Shown piece by piece: positions 52,509 to 60,173 of a stretch of DNA of 64,000 nt. The translations under genes and the position numbers were made by a program. How positions within the stretch are numbered: position 1 is the first letter of the stretch; each line of letters opens with the position of its first letter. Origin of the DNA: JAJFUE01 sp039683515 (GTDB taxonomy: Bacteria; Sumerlaeota; Sumerlaeia; MVZB01); NCBI GenBank assembly GCA_039683515.1, contig JBDKRG010000020.1, positions 1-64,000 on the forward strand, given 5' to 3'. The notes under the pieces are model-generated. The model made no database searches, was not told the DNA's origin, and was given only the letters and a program-made list of their open reading frames with translations.

Positions 52509-54101
52509 ATGAGCGAAAACAAGGCAGCCAAAGAAGCGCCGGCCGCGCCCAAGACGACGGCCGAAAAAATCGAAGCCCTCGACAAGCGCCGCGAGCGCAT
52601 CCGCAACAGCGGCAGCGCCGAGGCCGTCGCCAAGCGCCACAACGCCGGCAAAATGACCGCCCGCGAGCGCATCGACACGCTGCTCGACGCGGGCAGCTTC
52701 CAGGAGATGTACCAGCACCGCACCCACAGCGCCGTCGATTTCGGCATGGCCGGCAAGGACCTGCCCGCCGACGGCGTCGTCACCGGGGTCGGCCGGGTGA
52801 ACGGCCGCAACCTCTACATCGCCAGCCAGGACTTCATGGTCGCCGGCGGCTCGCTCGGCCTGGCGCACGGCTCCAAGATCGTCGAGATGATGAAGGCCGC
52901 CATCAAGTGCGGCTCGCCGTTCGTCATGATCAACGACTCGGGCGGCGCGCGCATCCAGGAAGGGATCGACGCCCTCTACGGCTACGGCCAGATCTTCTAC
53001 CACAACACGCTGGCCTCGGGCGTCGTCCCGCAGATCAGCCTGATCTGTGGCCCGTGCGCCGGCGGCGCGGCCTACTCGCCCGCCCTGACCGACTTCGTCA
53101 TCATGGTCCGCGGCCAGCAGATGTTCATCACCGGCCCCGAAGTCGTCAAGCAGGTCACCGGCGAGGTCGTCGACGGCGAGAGCCTCGGCGGCGCCGACAC
53201 CCACGCCTCCATCACCGGCAACATCCACTTCGTCGTCAACAGCGACCGGGAAGCCCTCGAGACCGCCAAGCGCCTCCTGAGCTTCATCCCGGGCAACAAC
53301 CTCGAGGATCCGCCCGCCCAGAACGCGAGCAAGCCGGTCGACATGACCGAGATCCCCGAGCTCGACTCGGCGATCCCGGACAGCCCGCGCGAGCCGTACG
53401 ACGTCCGCTCGATCGTCCGCCAGATCGTCGACGACGGCGACTTCTTCGAGGTCATGGAGCACTTCGCCACCAACATGGTCATCGGCTTCGCCCGGATCGA
53501 CACCTATGTGGTGGGCATCGTCGCCAACAACCCGATGGTCAAGGCCGGCGTCATCGACATCGACGCCAGCGACAAGGCGGCCCGCTTCATCCGGTTCTGC
53601 AACGCGTTCAACATCCCGCTGGTCACCTTCGTCGACACGCCGGGCTACCTGCCGGGCGTCGACCAGGAATACCACGGCATCATCCGCCACGGCGCCAAGA
53701 TGCTCTTCGCCTACTCGGCGACGACGACGCCCAAGCTGACCGTCATCCTGCGCAAGGCCTACGGCGGCGCCTACATCGCCATGTCGTGCAAGGCCCTCTC
53801 GGCCGACCGCCTCTGCGCGTGGCCGACCGCCGAAATCGCCGTCATGGGCGCCGACGGCGCCGTCGAGATCATCTTCCGCAAGGAGATCAAGGCGGCCGAG
53901 GACGCCAAGGCCAAGCGCGCCGAACTGGTCGAAAGCTACAACTCCAAGTTCAACACGCCGTACCTGGCCGCCCAGAAGGGCTACATCGACGACGTGATCC
54001 GCCCGCGCGAGACGCGGCGGTACCTGGCCCAGGCGCTGCGCACGCTTCAGAACAAGCGCGACCTGCGCCCGCCCAAGAAGCACGGCAATATTCCGCTGTA
54101 A
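52509..54101 (+). CDS. mmdA: Methylmalonyl-CoA decarboxylase alpha / propionyl-CoA carboxylase beta
   Basis: Carboxyltransferase subunit (530 residues) that moves CO2 between methylmalonyl-CoA and a biotin carrier. Two crotonase-like halves are visible, with the oxyanion glycines in GPCAGGAAYSPALTDF (about 179-194) and KAYGGAYIAMS (about 417-427). Sequence fits both PCC beta and Na+-pumping decarboxylase alpha. The neighbouring OadG-like gene and short biotin carrier favour the decarboxylase-type complex. The membrane beta subunit is not in this window. Confidence 0.93.
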   Translation: MSENKAAKEAPAAPKTTAEKIEALDKRRERIRNSGSAEAVAKRHNAGKMTARERIDTLLDAGSFQEMYQHRTHSAVDFGMAGKDLPADGVVTGVGRVNGRNLYIASQDFMVAGGSLGLAHGSKIVEMMKAAIKCGSPFVMINDSGGARIQEGIDALYGYGQIFYHNTLASGVVPQISLICGPCAGGAAYSPALTDFVIMVRGQQMFITGPEVVKQVTGEVVDGESLGGADTHASITGNIHFVVNSDREALETAKRLLSFIPGNNLEDPPAQNASKPVDMTEIPELDSAIPDSPREPYDVRSIVRQIVDDGDFFEVMEHFATNMVIGFARIDTYVVGIVANNPMVKAGVIDIDASDKAARFIRFCNAFNIPLVTFVDTPGYLPGVDQEYHGIIRHGAKMLFAYSATTTPKLTVILRKAYGGAYIAMSCKALSADRLCAWPTAEIAVMGADGAVEIIFRKEIKAAEDAKAKRAELVESYNSKFNTPYLAAQKGYIDDVIRPRETRRYLAQALRTLQNKRDLRPPKKHGNIPL

Positions 54102-54122
54102 GGCCCTTGTGATGATTGTGGT

Positions 54123-54170
54123 GCGATTTTCGATTACGATTACGATTACGAGCACGAGCACGAGCACGAA
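54123..54170 (+). repeat. CGATTA compound element 7
   Basis: CGATTTTCG lead, three GATTAC units, then three GAGCAC units and GAAAAG. Between mmdA and the OadG-like gene, reading with them. Confidence 0.9.
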
Positions 54171-54220
54171 AAGAAGAAGTCCCTCGCTTACGCTCGGGCT
54201 ACTGCATAAAGGAGATCGAG

Positions 54221-54715
54221 ATGCGGCGATTGATCACGCTGCTTAGCGCAACAGCGGTCCAGGCGATGGGCGCCAGCCTCGCCTTCGGCCAGGAAGATAT
54301 GGCAACCCAACTGGCGGTTCTCGAGGGCCGGGTCGACACCCTCCAGACGCTCATGATCGTCCTGGTGCTGGCGCTCCTGGCGCTGGCGTTTGCCCTTGGC
54401 TGGGCCCTGAGGTCGGCCGGGCAGCGCCCAGCGGCCCGGCCCGTGGCCGCGCGTCCGGCGACGCCGGCGGCGGCTCCGGCGGCCGCCCAGCCGGCTCCGG
54501 CCCCGGCGCCCGCCCCCGCACCGGTTGCCGCCACAGCCCCCGGCGCCATCAAGCCCGAGATCGCGGCCGTCATCACGGCGGCGGTCACGGCGATGCTCGC
54601 CGGCCGGCCGTTCGCGATTCGCGGAATCCAACCCGTCGAACCGTCCCTGGCCTGGGGGCGGCTCGGCCGGGCGCAGATCCAGGCATCCCACACATTCACC
54701 CGTCGTCATTCATAA
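54221..54715 (+). CDS. OadG-like small membrane subunit of the decarboxylase
   Basis: A 164-residue protein with one strong membrane helix (about 42-64), a Pro/Ala linker (about 70-110) and a conserved end with AAVITAAVTAMLAGRPFAI, then SLAWGRLGRAQ. This is the plan of OadG/MmdD subunits that hold the carboxyltransferase and carrier on the membrane subunit. Here the N-terminus also looks like a signal peptide (to SLAFGQ), which is unusual. ATG 54221 has AAAGGAG at good spacing. It is flanked by mmdA and the biotin carrier. Confidence 0.7.
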   Translation: MRRLITLLSATAVQAMGASLAFGQEDMATQLAVLEGRVDTLQTLMIVLVLALLALAFALGWALRSAGQRPAARPVAARPATPAAAPAAAQPAPAPAPAPAPVAATAPGAIKPEIAAVITAAVTAMLAGRPFAIRGIQPVEPSLAWGRLGRAQIQASHTFTRRHS

Positions 54716-54732
54716 ACTCAGGACTCAGGACT
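54716..54732. repeat. ACTCAGG repeat
   Basis: ACTCAGGACTCAGGACT directly after the TAA of the OadG-like gene; same family as 29814-29840. Confidence 0.65.
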
Positions 54733-54750
54733 ACCAGAAAGGAATCAGAC

Positions 54751-55143
54751 ATGAAGCTCCGCGTAACCGTTAACGGCCAATCCTACGATGTTGACGTTGA
54801 AGTTCTGGAAGAGGCCGGCGCGCAGCCGGGCCGGCCGGCTCCGGCCGTCACCCAGCCCGCCCCCGTCGCGGCCCCGGCCCCGCGGCCCGTCGTGGCGGCC
54901 CCGGCTCCGGCGGCCGTCGCCCCGGCCGGCGCCAAGGTCCAGAACAGCCCGATCCCGGGGACGGTCGTCGAAGTCATCGCCAAGCCGGGCCAGGCGGTCA
55001 AGCGCGACGAGACGCTGATGATCATCGACGCCATGAAGATGAACACGCAGATCAAGTCGAGCTACGACGGCACGGTCAAGGAGATCCTGGTGGCCGCCGG
55101 CGCCCCGGTCAAGATGGGCCAGCCGCTGGTGACGTTCGAATAA
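54751..55143 (+). CDS. mmdC: Biotin carrier subunit of the methylmalonyl-CoA decarboxylase
   Basis: A 130-residue biotinyl carrier protein. A short N-terminal beta segment (MKLRVTVNGQSYDVDVEV) and a long Pro/Ala hinge (about 25-62) lead to a biotinyl domain (about 63-130) with the acceptor Lys96 in DAMKMN and the closing MGQPLVTFE. The hinge lets the biotin arm travel between MmdA and the membrane subunit. AGAAAGGA lies before the ATG. It is the last gene of the block; a structured element follows. Confidence 0.93.
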   Translation: MKLRVTVNGQSYDVDVEVLEEAGAQPGRPAPAVTQPAPVAAPAPRPVVAAPAPAAVAPAGAKVQNSPIPGTVVEVIAKPGQAVKRDETLMIIDAMKMNTQIKSSYDGTVKEILVAAGAPVKMGQPLVTFE

Positions 55144-55144
55144 A

Positions 55145-55246
55145 CCTGGGAACGCCGATCTCCCGATCGGCACAAGCCGAGATTGACAGGCCACTCTCCT
55201 GATTGGTTGTTATCGAAGAGCCACTCAGGAGAGTGGCGATCCCAGG
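55145..55246. repeat. Multi-hairpin element after mmdC
   Basis: An outer stem (CCTGGG 55145-55150 with CCCAGG 55241-55246) encloses two hairpins: GCCGAT-ATCGGC (55154-55171) and GCCACTCTCCTGA (55190-55202) with its exact complement (55225-55237). It may act as terminator or be a mobile palindromic unit. The rest of the gap to rpoN (55247-55476) is AT-rich with no gene. Confidence 0.65.
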
Positions 55247-55476
55247 CAAGCAATTTTCAGGCTAAAGTGTTTTCCCACAGCCTCCCGCGCGCCCGATCCG
55301 CCCGCTTCTTTCCCAATTGGAACGCTTTATGAATATTTGTTAATATTGGGCTTGCGCCTAATGTGACGGTTTATTGTCGTCGCCTGGAAAATATTTTATT
55401 TTTCACCTCTTGCGCCCGCGCCAAATCCGCGATAAGGTTTATTGGTATTCCTTGAGCGAGATGGCACGAAAAACGC

Positions 55477-57033
55477 ATGGCCCTGAACCTGCAACAACTC
55501 CAGAAGCAAACTCAGCGGCTCATCATGACGCCGCAGATGCAGCAGTCGATCCAGCTTCTGCAGCTGACCTCGCTCGAGCTGGAGCAGATGGCCGAGCAGG
55601 AACTCCTGGAAAATCCGTTCCTGTCGCTCGAAGAGGAAGAGCCCTCCGCCGAGGCCGGCGAGCCCGCCGACGAGCGGACCCCGGCCACCGACGCCGAGGC
55701 CGCCGAAGCCCCCGCCGACGAGGCCGAAACCCAAGCCGGCGAAACCGGTTTTGATCTTAATGAAACCGCCAGCGGCGGCGAATCGGTCCCGGACGAGCCG
55801 GTCGCCGAGCCGCCCGCGATCGACGCCGCCCCCGAGCACTTCGACGACGTCGACCTGAACTGGGACGACTACTACAGCGACGCCGAAAACCCGACCTACA
55901 CGGGCGGGACCAACGAGGAGACCGAGGAGCGCGACTTCACCGAATACACGGCCGCGCGCGCCTCGCTCTACGACAGCCTCGACTGGCAGCTGCGGTGCAG
56001 CTCGCTCGAGGGGATCGACGCCGAGATCGGCGAATACCTCATCGGCAGCCTCAACGAGGACGGCTACATCGAGCCGGCGGTCCTGACCGAGGCCGCCGAG
56101 AAGTTCCAGGTCCCCGTCGAGCAGGTCGAGCGCGTCCTGTCGATCGTCCAGGAACTCGACCCGCCCGGCATCGCGGCGCGCACGCTGTCGGAGTGCCTGC
56201 TGAACCAGATGAAGCAGCTCGGCTCGTACAGCGAGCTGGCGCGCGACGTGCTCGAGAACCACATGATCGCCTTCCAGAAGAAGAAATTCCGCGAGCTGGC
56301 GCGCACGCTGAACGTCGACGAGGAGAAGCTGCACGACCTGTTCAACAAGGTCTGCCGGCTCGAGCCGCACCCGGGCCGCTCGCTGACGAAGGATTCGGCG
56401 CAGTACATCCAGCCCGACGTGTTCGTCAAGCTCATCGACGGCGAGATGATGATCTACCTGAACGAGGGGCTCACGCGGCGGCTGTCGGTGGACCGCTACT
56501 ACCGGCGCCTGCTGCGCCAGCATTCGCAGGCGATGAGCGGCGCCGAGCGCGAATACGCGATGGAGAAATACCGCGCCGCGCTGACCCTGATCAAGAACAT
56601 CGAGAAGCGCAAGTCGACGATCCTGCGCGTCACCGAGGCGATCATGGAAGTCCAGCGGCCGTTCCTGGACCGCGGCGTCGAGGTCCTCAAGCCGCTGACG
56701 CTGCGCGAGGTCGCCGACATGGTCGGCATGCACGAGTCGACGGTGGCGCGCGTCACGAGCCGCAAGTACGTCGAGACGCCGCAAGGCACCTATCCATTAA
56801 AATTCTTCTTCTCGAGCTCGATCGAGAGCGAAGGGGCCGAGGCGGTCAGCTCGCGCGTGATCAAGGACAAATTGCAGTCGATCATCTCGGCCGAAGACGC
56901 GCGCAAGCCGCTCTCGGACCAGAAGATCGTCGAAATGCTCCAGAAAGACGGCTACGACATCGCGCGGAGAACCGTGGCGAAGTACCGAGAGCAGTTAAAG
57001 ATTCTGCCGGCCAAATACCGGCGGCAGACGTGA
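55477..57033 (+). CDS. rpoN: RNA polymerase sigma-54 factor
   Basis: Sigma-54 for promoters that need AAA+ activators. The 518 residues show region I (LQQLQKQTQRLIMTPQMQQSIQLLQ, with its run of Gln/Leu; 1-50), an acidic region II (about 50-140), the core-binding region, the helix-turn-helix and the RpoN box ARRTVAKYRE (496-505). Its ATG at 55477 lies in an AT-rich upstream area. It is convergent with the AT-rich peptide cluster. No activator is encoded near. Confidence 0.96.
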   Translation: MALNLQQLQKQTQRLIMTPQMQQSIQLLQLTSLELEQMAEQELLENPFLSLEEEEPSAEAGEPADERTPATDAEAAEAPADEAETQAGETGFDLNETASGGESVPDEPVAEPPAIDAAPEHFDDVDLNWDDYYSDAENPTYTGGTNEETEERDFTEYTAARASLYDSLDWQLRCSSLEGIDAEIGEYLIGSLNEDGYIEPAVLTEAAEKFQVPVEQVERVLSIVQELDPPGIAARTLSECLLNQMKQLGSYSELARDVLENHMIAFQKKKFRELARTLNVDEEKLHDLFNKVCRLEPHPGRSLTKDSAQYIQPDVFVKLIDGEMMIYLNEGLTRRLSVDRYYRRLLRQHSQAMSGAEREYAMEKYRAALTLIKNIEKRKSTILRVTEAIMEVQRPFLDRGVEVLKPLTLREVADMVGMHESTVARVTSRKYVETPQGTYPLKFFFSSSIESEGAEAVSSRVIKDKLQSIISAEDARKPLSDQKIVEMLQKDGYDIARRTVAKYREQLKILPAKYRRQT

Positions 57034-57163
57034 TCGTAACCATCCAAAACAACAATGCACATCATTTTTGACTTTTGGGCTGTAATGAACCAAGGAGCAG
57101 GTCGCCATCTATCACGGCTGATACATCAACTGATCTGAACAATGCTGATGCCTCAACCATCTC

Positions 57164-57607
57164 TTATTCTTGTTTATGTTGCCAATGCCGAAATAACAGC
57201 AAAGAAACAGCCAATAATAATATGAAAAGGGCGCGAAAAAGGGTAAAGTACGACACTTTTTCTTCAGCAGAAAAACATCCACAATTCACATTCAATTGAC
57301 GCCACAATACTGACCCCAAAGCTCCGGAAAAAAGCGTGAAAAGCGCAATGCAATTCACAATTGCAGCGTCAATGTAAAAACCTGTAATTAGTGAAACTCC
57401 GATTGCCAATTGAAGCATGGGCAGCACGGCTGCCACGAACACTGCCAATCGAGCACCAACCACTTCATAGTTTAAAACAACATTCAGAAAATCATAGGGA
57501 TGCATCAATTTCGGGAGAGAACTCGCCATGAGCGCCAATCCGATGCCAAGCCGGATAAGAATGGGTACCACAAACACGATTACATGAAAGATTTTTCTCA
57601 GTGTCAT
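57164..57607 (-). CDS. MauE/DoxX-like redox membrane protein
   Basis: A 147-residue integral membrane protein with four helices (about 8-28, 50-70, 78-98, 118-140). It fits the DoxX/MauE group by its pattern of SLPKLMHPYDFLNVV after the first helix and a Cys pair in VNCGCFS near 106-110. MauE-type proteins handle disulfides outside the cytoplasm, needed for the many disulfides of methylamine dehydrogenase. ATG 57607 has AGAGGG upstream, 23 nt after the C39-rhodanese stop. Last gene of the peptide unit. Confidence 0.75.
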   Translation of the reverse strand: MTLRKIFHVIVFVVPILIRLGIGLALMASSLPKLMHPYDFLNVVLNYEVVGARLAVFVAAVLPMLQLAIGVSLITGFYIDAAIVNCIALFTLFSGALGSVLWRQLNVNCGCFSAEEKVSYFTLFRALFILLLAVSLLLFRHWQHKQE

Positions 57608-57630
57608 AACATGTATCCCTCTTGAGATCA

Positions 57631-58743
57631 TCAGCTTTTTATTTTTCCTGCCCAGTCCAGCCATCCGCCCCTATACAGCGAAATATCCTTGAAGCCTAAA
57701 TCGATTAATCGCCTGACCATGACTCCTCCAAACGGACAGGCGGAGCTTTGACAATAGACGATAATCTTTGCGGAATGATTCACCGATCGCAATCGTTTAA
57801 CAATTTCATTGTCATCAGTATCAACGGGAATATTGATCGCGTTTAGAATGTGCCCTCTCTTGTAATCGCCTTCAAACCTGGCATCAACAAACACGGTTCC
57901 ACCATTCTTGGCGAATGCGTTCATTTCAACGAAATTGACTTTGGGAATAAACAACAATGTATGCGTATTCAAGAACGCATCTGTAAGTTTTGAATCATGA
58001 TATAATCCCGACTCACTTCCATAATGGTAGATCACACCGATCAAGCAGGGGACAATCGTAAACAGTGAAACGCATATAATTGATCGTCTGTACATTTTCT
58101 TCACAGGCAACCGCGCGGCATACCTCACGCAAATAAACAAAACAATAAACTGAAAAGTGACCAATCCAAGAAATTGTAATACTTGCACCCAAACCGGAAG
58201 AAACAGGGCATATTTATTGACCGGTTTCGTCGATACAACCAGTCCTTTTCCATCCCATAGTTGGGATATTTCCTGGATCGGCACGAATTTTACGGGATCA
58301 GGCGCGTCTAAAACGATGGCCTGATCATTGAGAACGCCCAAAAATAAGATAAAATGATCGTATTGAATCGACTCCGGGCTCTTTTTAACATGAAGAATGG
58401 AAATGTTTGGATTTCGACGGAGCCCATTCAGCGTCAAATTGGCAAATGGGAGTGCCTGAAGCCCGTGGTCTTCAACCGCATTTTTCAATTCTAAAAGCGA
58501 GCTTCCTTCTCTTGACCCAACATATTTACTCTGCATGAGCTCAGTAATCGGAGTCTTAACCCCAAGATAACACATCGCCCCATATACACTGTAGATGCCA
58601 CAGAAGGGTCCCGTCAGAATCTTCTTCCGTGTTGGGGTTAAATCAGCACACACCACAGAGTTCAGACTTAGGACAAACAACATTAAACAAACAACCATGG
58701 AGAGATATGAATAATGGGATTTATTTTCTAAAACACTCCACAT
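57631..58743 (-). CDS. C39 peptidase-membrane-rhodanese fusion protein
   Basis: A 370-residue three-part protein. After an N-terminal membrane segment (about 15-33) comes a papain-like C39 domain with Cys48 (in GPFCGIYSVYGAM), His130 (in YDHFILF) and Asp146 (in VLDAPDP). Two membrane helices follow (about 178-207 and 217-237) with a basic loop between (RYAARLPVKKMYRR). The end is a rhodanese domain (VFVDARFEGDYKRGHI; active loop YCQSSACPFG; GGWLDWAG). Positive-inside charges place both domains outside the cytoplasm. C39 peptidases cut after Gly-Gly, and the peptide gene of this unit has such a site. The start is ATG 58743; TTG 58749 is possible. Confidence 0.78.
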   Translation of the reverse strand: MWSVLENKSHYSYLSMVVCLMLFVLSLNSVVCADLTPTRKKILTGPFCGIYSVYGAMCYLGVKTPITELMQSKYVGSREGSSLLELKNAVEDHGLQALPFANLTLNGLRRNPNISILHVKKSPESIQYDHFILFLGVLNDQAIVLDAPDPVKFVPIQEISQLWDGKGLVVSTKPVNKYALFLPVWVQVLQFLGLVTFQFIVLFICVRYAARLPVKKMYRRSIICVSLFTIVPCLIGVIYHYGSESGLYHDSKLTDAFLNTHTLLFIPKVNFVEMNAFAKNGGTVFVDARFEGDYKRGHILNAINIPVDTDDNEIVKRLRSVNHSAKIIVYCQSSACPFGGVMVRRLIDLGFKDISLYRGGWLDWAGKIKS

Positions 58744-58758
58744 CGACAAGTATACCTC

Positions 58759-60039
58759 TCATTCTTTACGGCTGGATTTTCTCATTAACCACGACGAGGC
58801 TCCAATCCCGGATACGATCGCGATGCCCACGATAATCCATATAAAACGATTGGATTGCTCGATGTTATTTCCAACCGTCATAGGCGGGGAATTAGTGTTG
58901 GAACCGTGCACCTGAGCAACATTGACCGGATTAACGTTATTTAGATCAACATGTTTCTGCGATTTGAAATCGGCGATCGAAGTCTCGATGATGTTCGTAA
59001 TTTTCCGATCAACCTGCGGTTCACTTTTCTTATTCTTCCATACTTGCGGTATGATGTTTGCGTTAGCGCTGGATTGATCCAAAAGCCGCACTCGGGTCCC
59101 ATCGGGCACATCGGGAATGAATGGATGCACAACATTGAAATCGGGTGCGGTATCTACCAATTCCCTCTTGTGTCGAACATAATAGATGCTTTGATTTGAG
59201 TCGGAATATGTCGTTGTTGCACGATATTCCGCTTCAACCGGAATCCAATGGTTACCGAATTCCTGGAATTGCACATTCCAGTACTTTAATTCGTATGACT
59301 CCTTGTTCAGAGACAGAAACTTTGGCGCACCCGAAGGATACTCGAACTTATCCTTTGCGATTGGCTTCCCGAATAACAAGTCGTCATTGCTTTTCTGTAT
59401 TTCAGCTTGGCTGATTTGATATCCATGCTGTGGATCGAACCAAATTGTATAAAGGCCGTTTGGCGTAACCGCTTTCAACACCACGCAATCCACACCGTTG
59501 ATCCTCTCTTTTTTATCCAGAACTTCTAATTTGCTTGCATGGCTCAGTACGACTTCGATTGAGATCAGGTCGCCATAAAAGATTCCGTCAAGAGAGGCCC
59601 CTGTATAGCCGTTGGCAATATATCGATCGGCACGATGCCGTTCGCTGCCAATCGACAATAACCCGGTGGCGTTATGAACCGGTGCAATATAGGAAAACCA
59701 TTGCTTGCCGTCCCAAATTGCATTAAAGGTATCGATGCTTTGGGGGTCTTGGGGTTTAATCCGGCTATCTGGCGTTTCAATTTCCCAGTTTTGGATCAAA
59801 AGGCCGATTTTCTGCCCTTCCCTGTATAAATCGGCTTCGTCGCGTCTATATTTTTTTTGATGCGTCTCGGTATCATCGGTCGTGATGATTGAAACAGATT
59901 TCATACGCAAAGCGGCAAACGCATGTTGCTCGCGCGAATAATTCTCCAATAATGCCTTTGCATCTGACTGGGCGTTGACGTGCGCGTAGCTAAACATAAC
60001 GAAAATGACCATGACGCCCAATACGAAACGATGATTCAT
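58759..60039 (-). CDS. Exported, membrane-anchored LolA-like protein
   Basis: A 426-residue protein with a signal peptide (about 1-22, cut after VNA), a large soluble domain outside the cytoplasm, and a C-terminal membrane helix (about 398-418) with a basic end. The domain has IWDGKQWFSY, GNHWIPVEAEY and PDVPDGTRV blocks shared in layout with the protein at 41083-42033, so a LolA-like fold is plausible. A low-complexity Asn-rich part precedes the anchor. ATG 60039 has GAGGGG. It lies between the peptide gene and the C39-rhodanese gene and may bind or deliver the peptide. Confidence 0.68.
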   Translation of the reverse strand: MNHRFVLGVMVIFVMFSYAHVNAQSDAKALLENYSREQHAFAALRMKSVSIITTDDTETHQKKYRRDEADLYREGQKIGLLIQNWEIETPDSRIKPQDPQSIDTFNAIWDGKQWFSYIAPVHNATGLLSIGSERHRADRYIANGYTGASLDGIFYGDLISIEVVLSHASKLEVLDKKERINGVDCVVLKAVTPNGLYTIWFDPQHGYQISQAEIQKSNDDLLFGKPIAKDKFEYPSGAPKFLSLNKESYELKYWNVQFQEFGNHWIPVEAEYRATTTYSDSNQSIYYVRHKRELVDTAPDFNVVHPFIPDVPDGTRVRLLDQSSANANIIPQVWKNKKSEPQVDRKITNIIETSIADFKSQKHVDLNNVNPVNVAQVHGSNTNSPPMTVGNNIEQSNRFIWIIVGIAIVSGIGASSWLMRKSSRKE

Positions 60040-60082
60040 TTTAAACCCCTCGAACAAAAATAGTGATGATGCCTTCTGCAGA

Positions 60083-60119
60083 GGGGACACCAAGTGTCCC
60101 ATTGGAACCTGGTGTCCCC
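60083..60119. promoter_or_regulatory. Nested alternative hairpins in the peptide operon
   Basis: GGGGACACCA (60083-60092) pairs with TGGTGTCCCC (60110-60119), or GGGACAC (60084-60090) with GTGTCCC (60094-60100); the two folds exclude each other. It lies between the peptide gene and the downstream genes, so it could reduce read-through. No T run follows. Confidence 0.5.
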
Positions 60120-60173
60120 AGTGGCTCAATCATCAGATACAGCGCCTAAAATTCACGGCGCAATTGAGCACAG

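Noticed and set aside
8136..54170. CGATTA elements as a CRISPR or simple microsatellite
   Set aside because: There are no spacers of even length and no cas genes, the copies are kilobases apart, and the unit number is nearly constant with a shared second module.
55458..55476. Sigma-54-like site TGGCACGAAAAACGCA before rpoN
   Set aside because: The -12 half does not match (ACGCA instead of TTGCA), and the site ends at the rpoN start codon, leaving no room for a leader.
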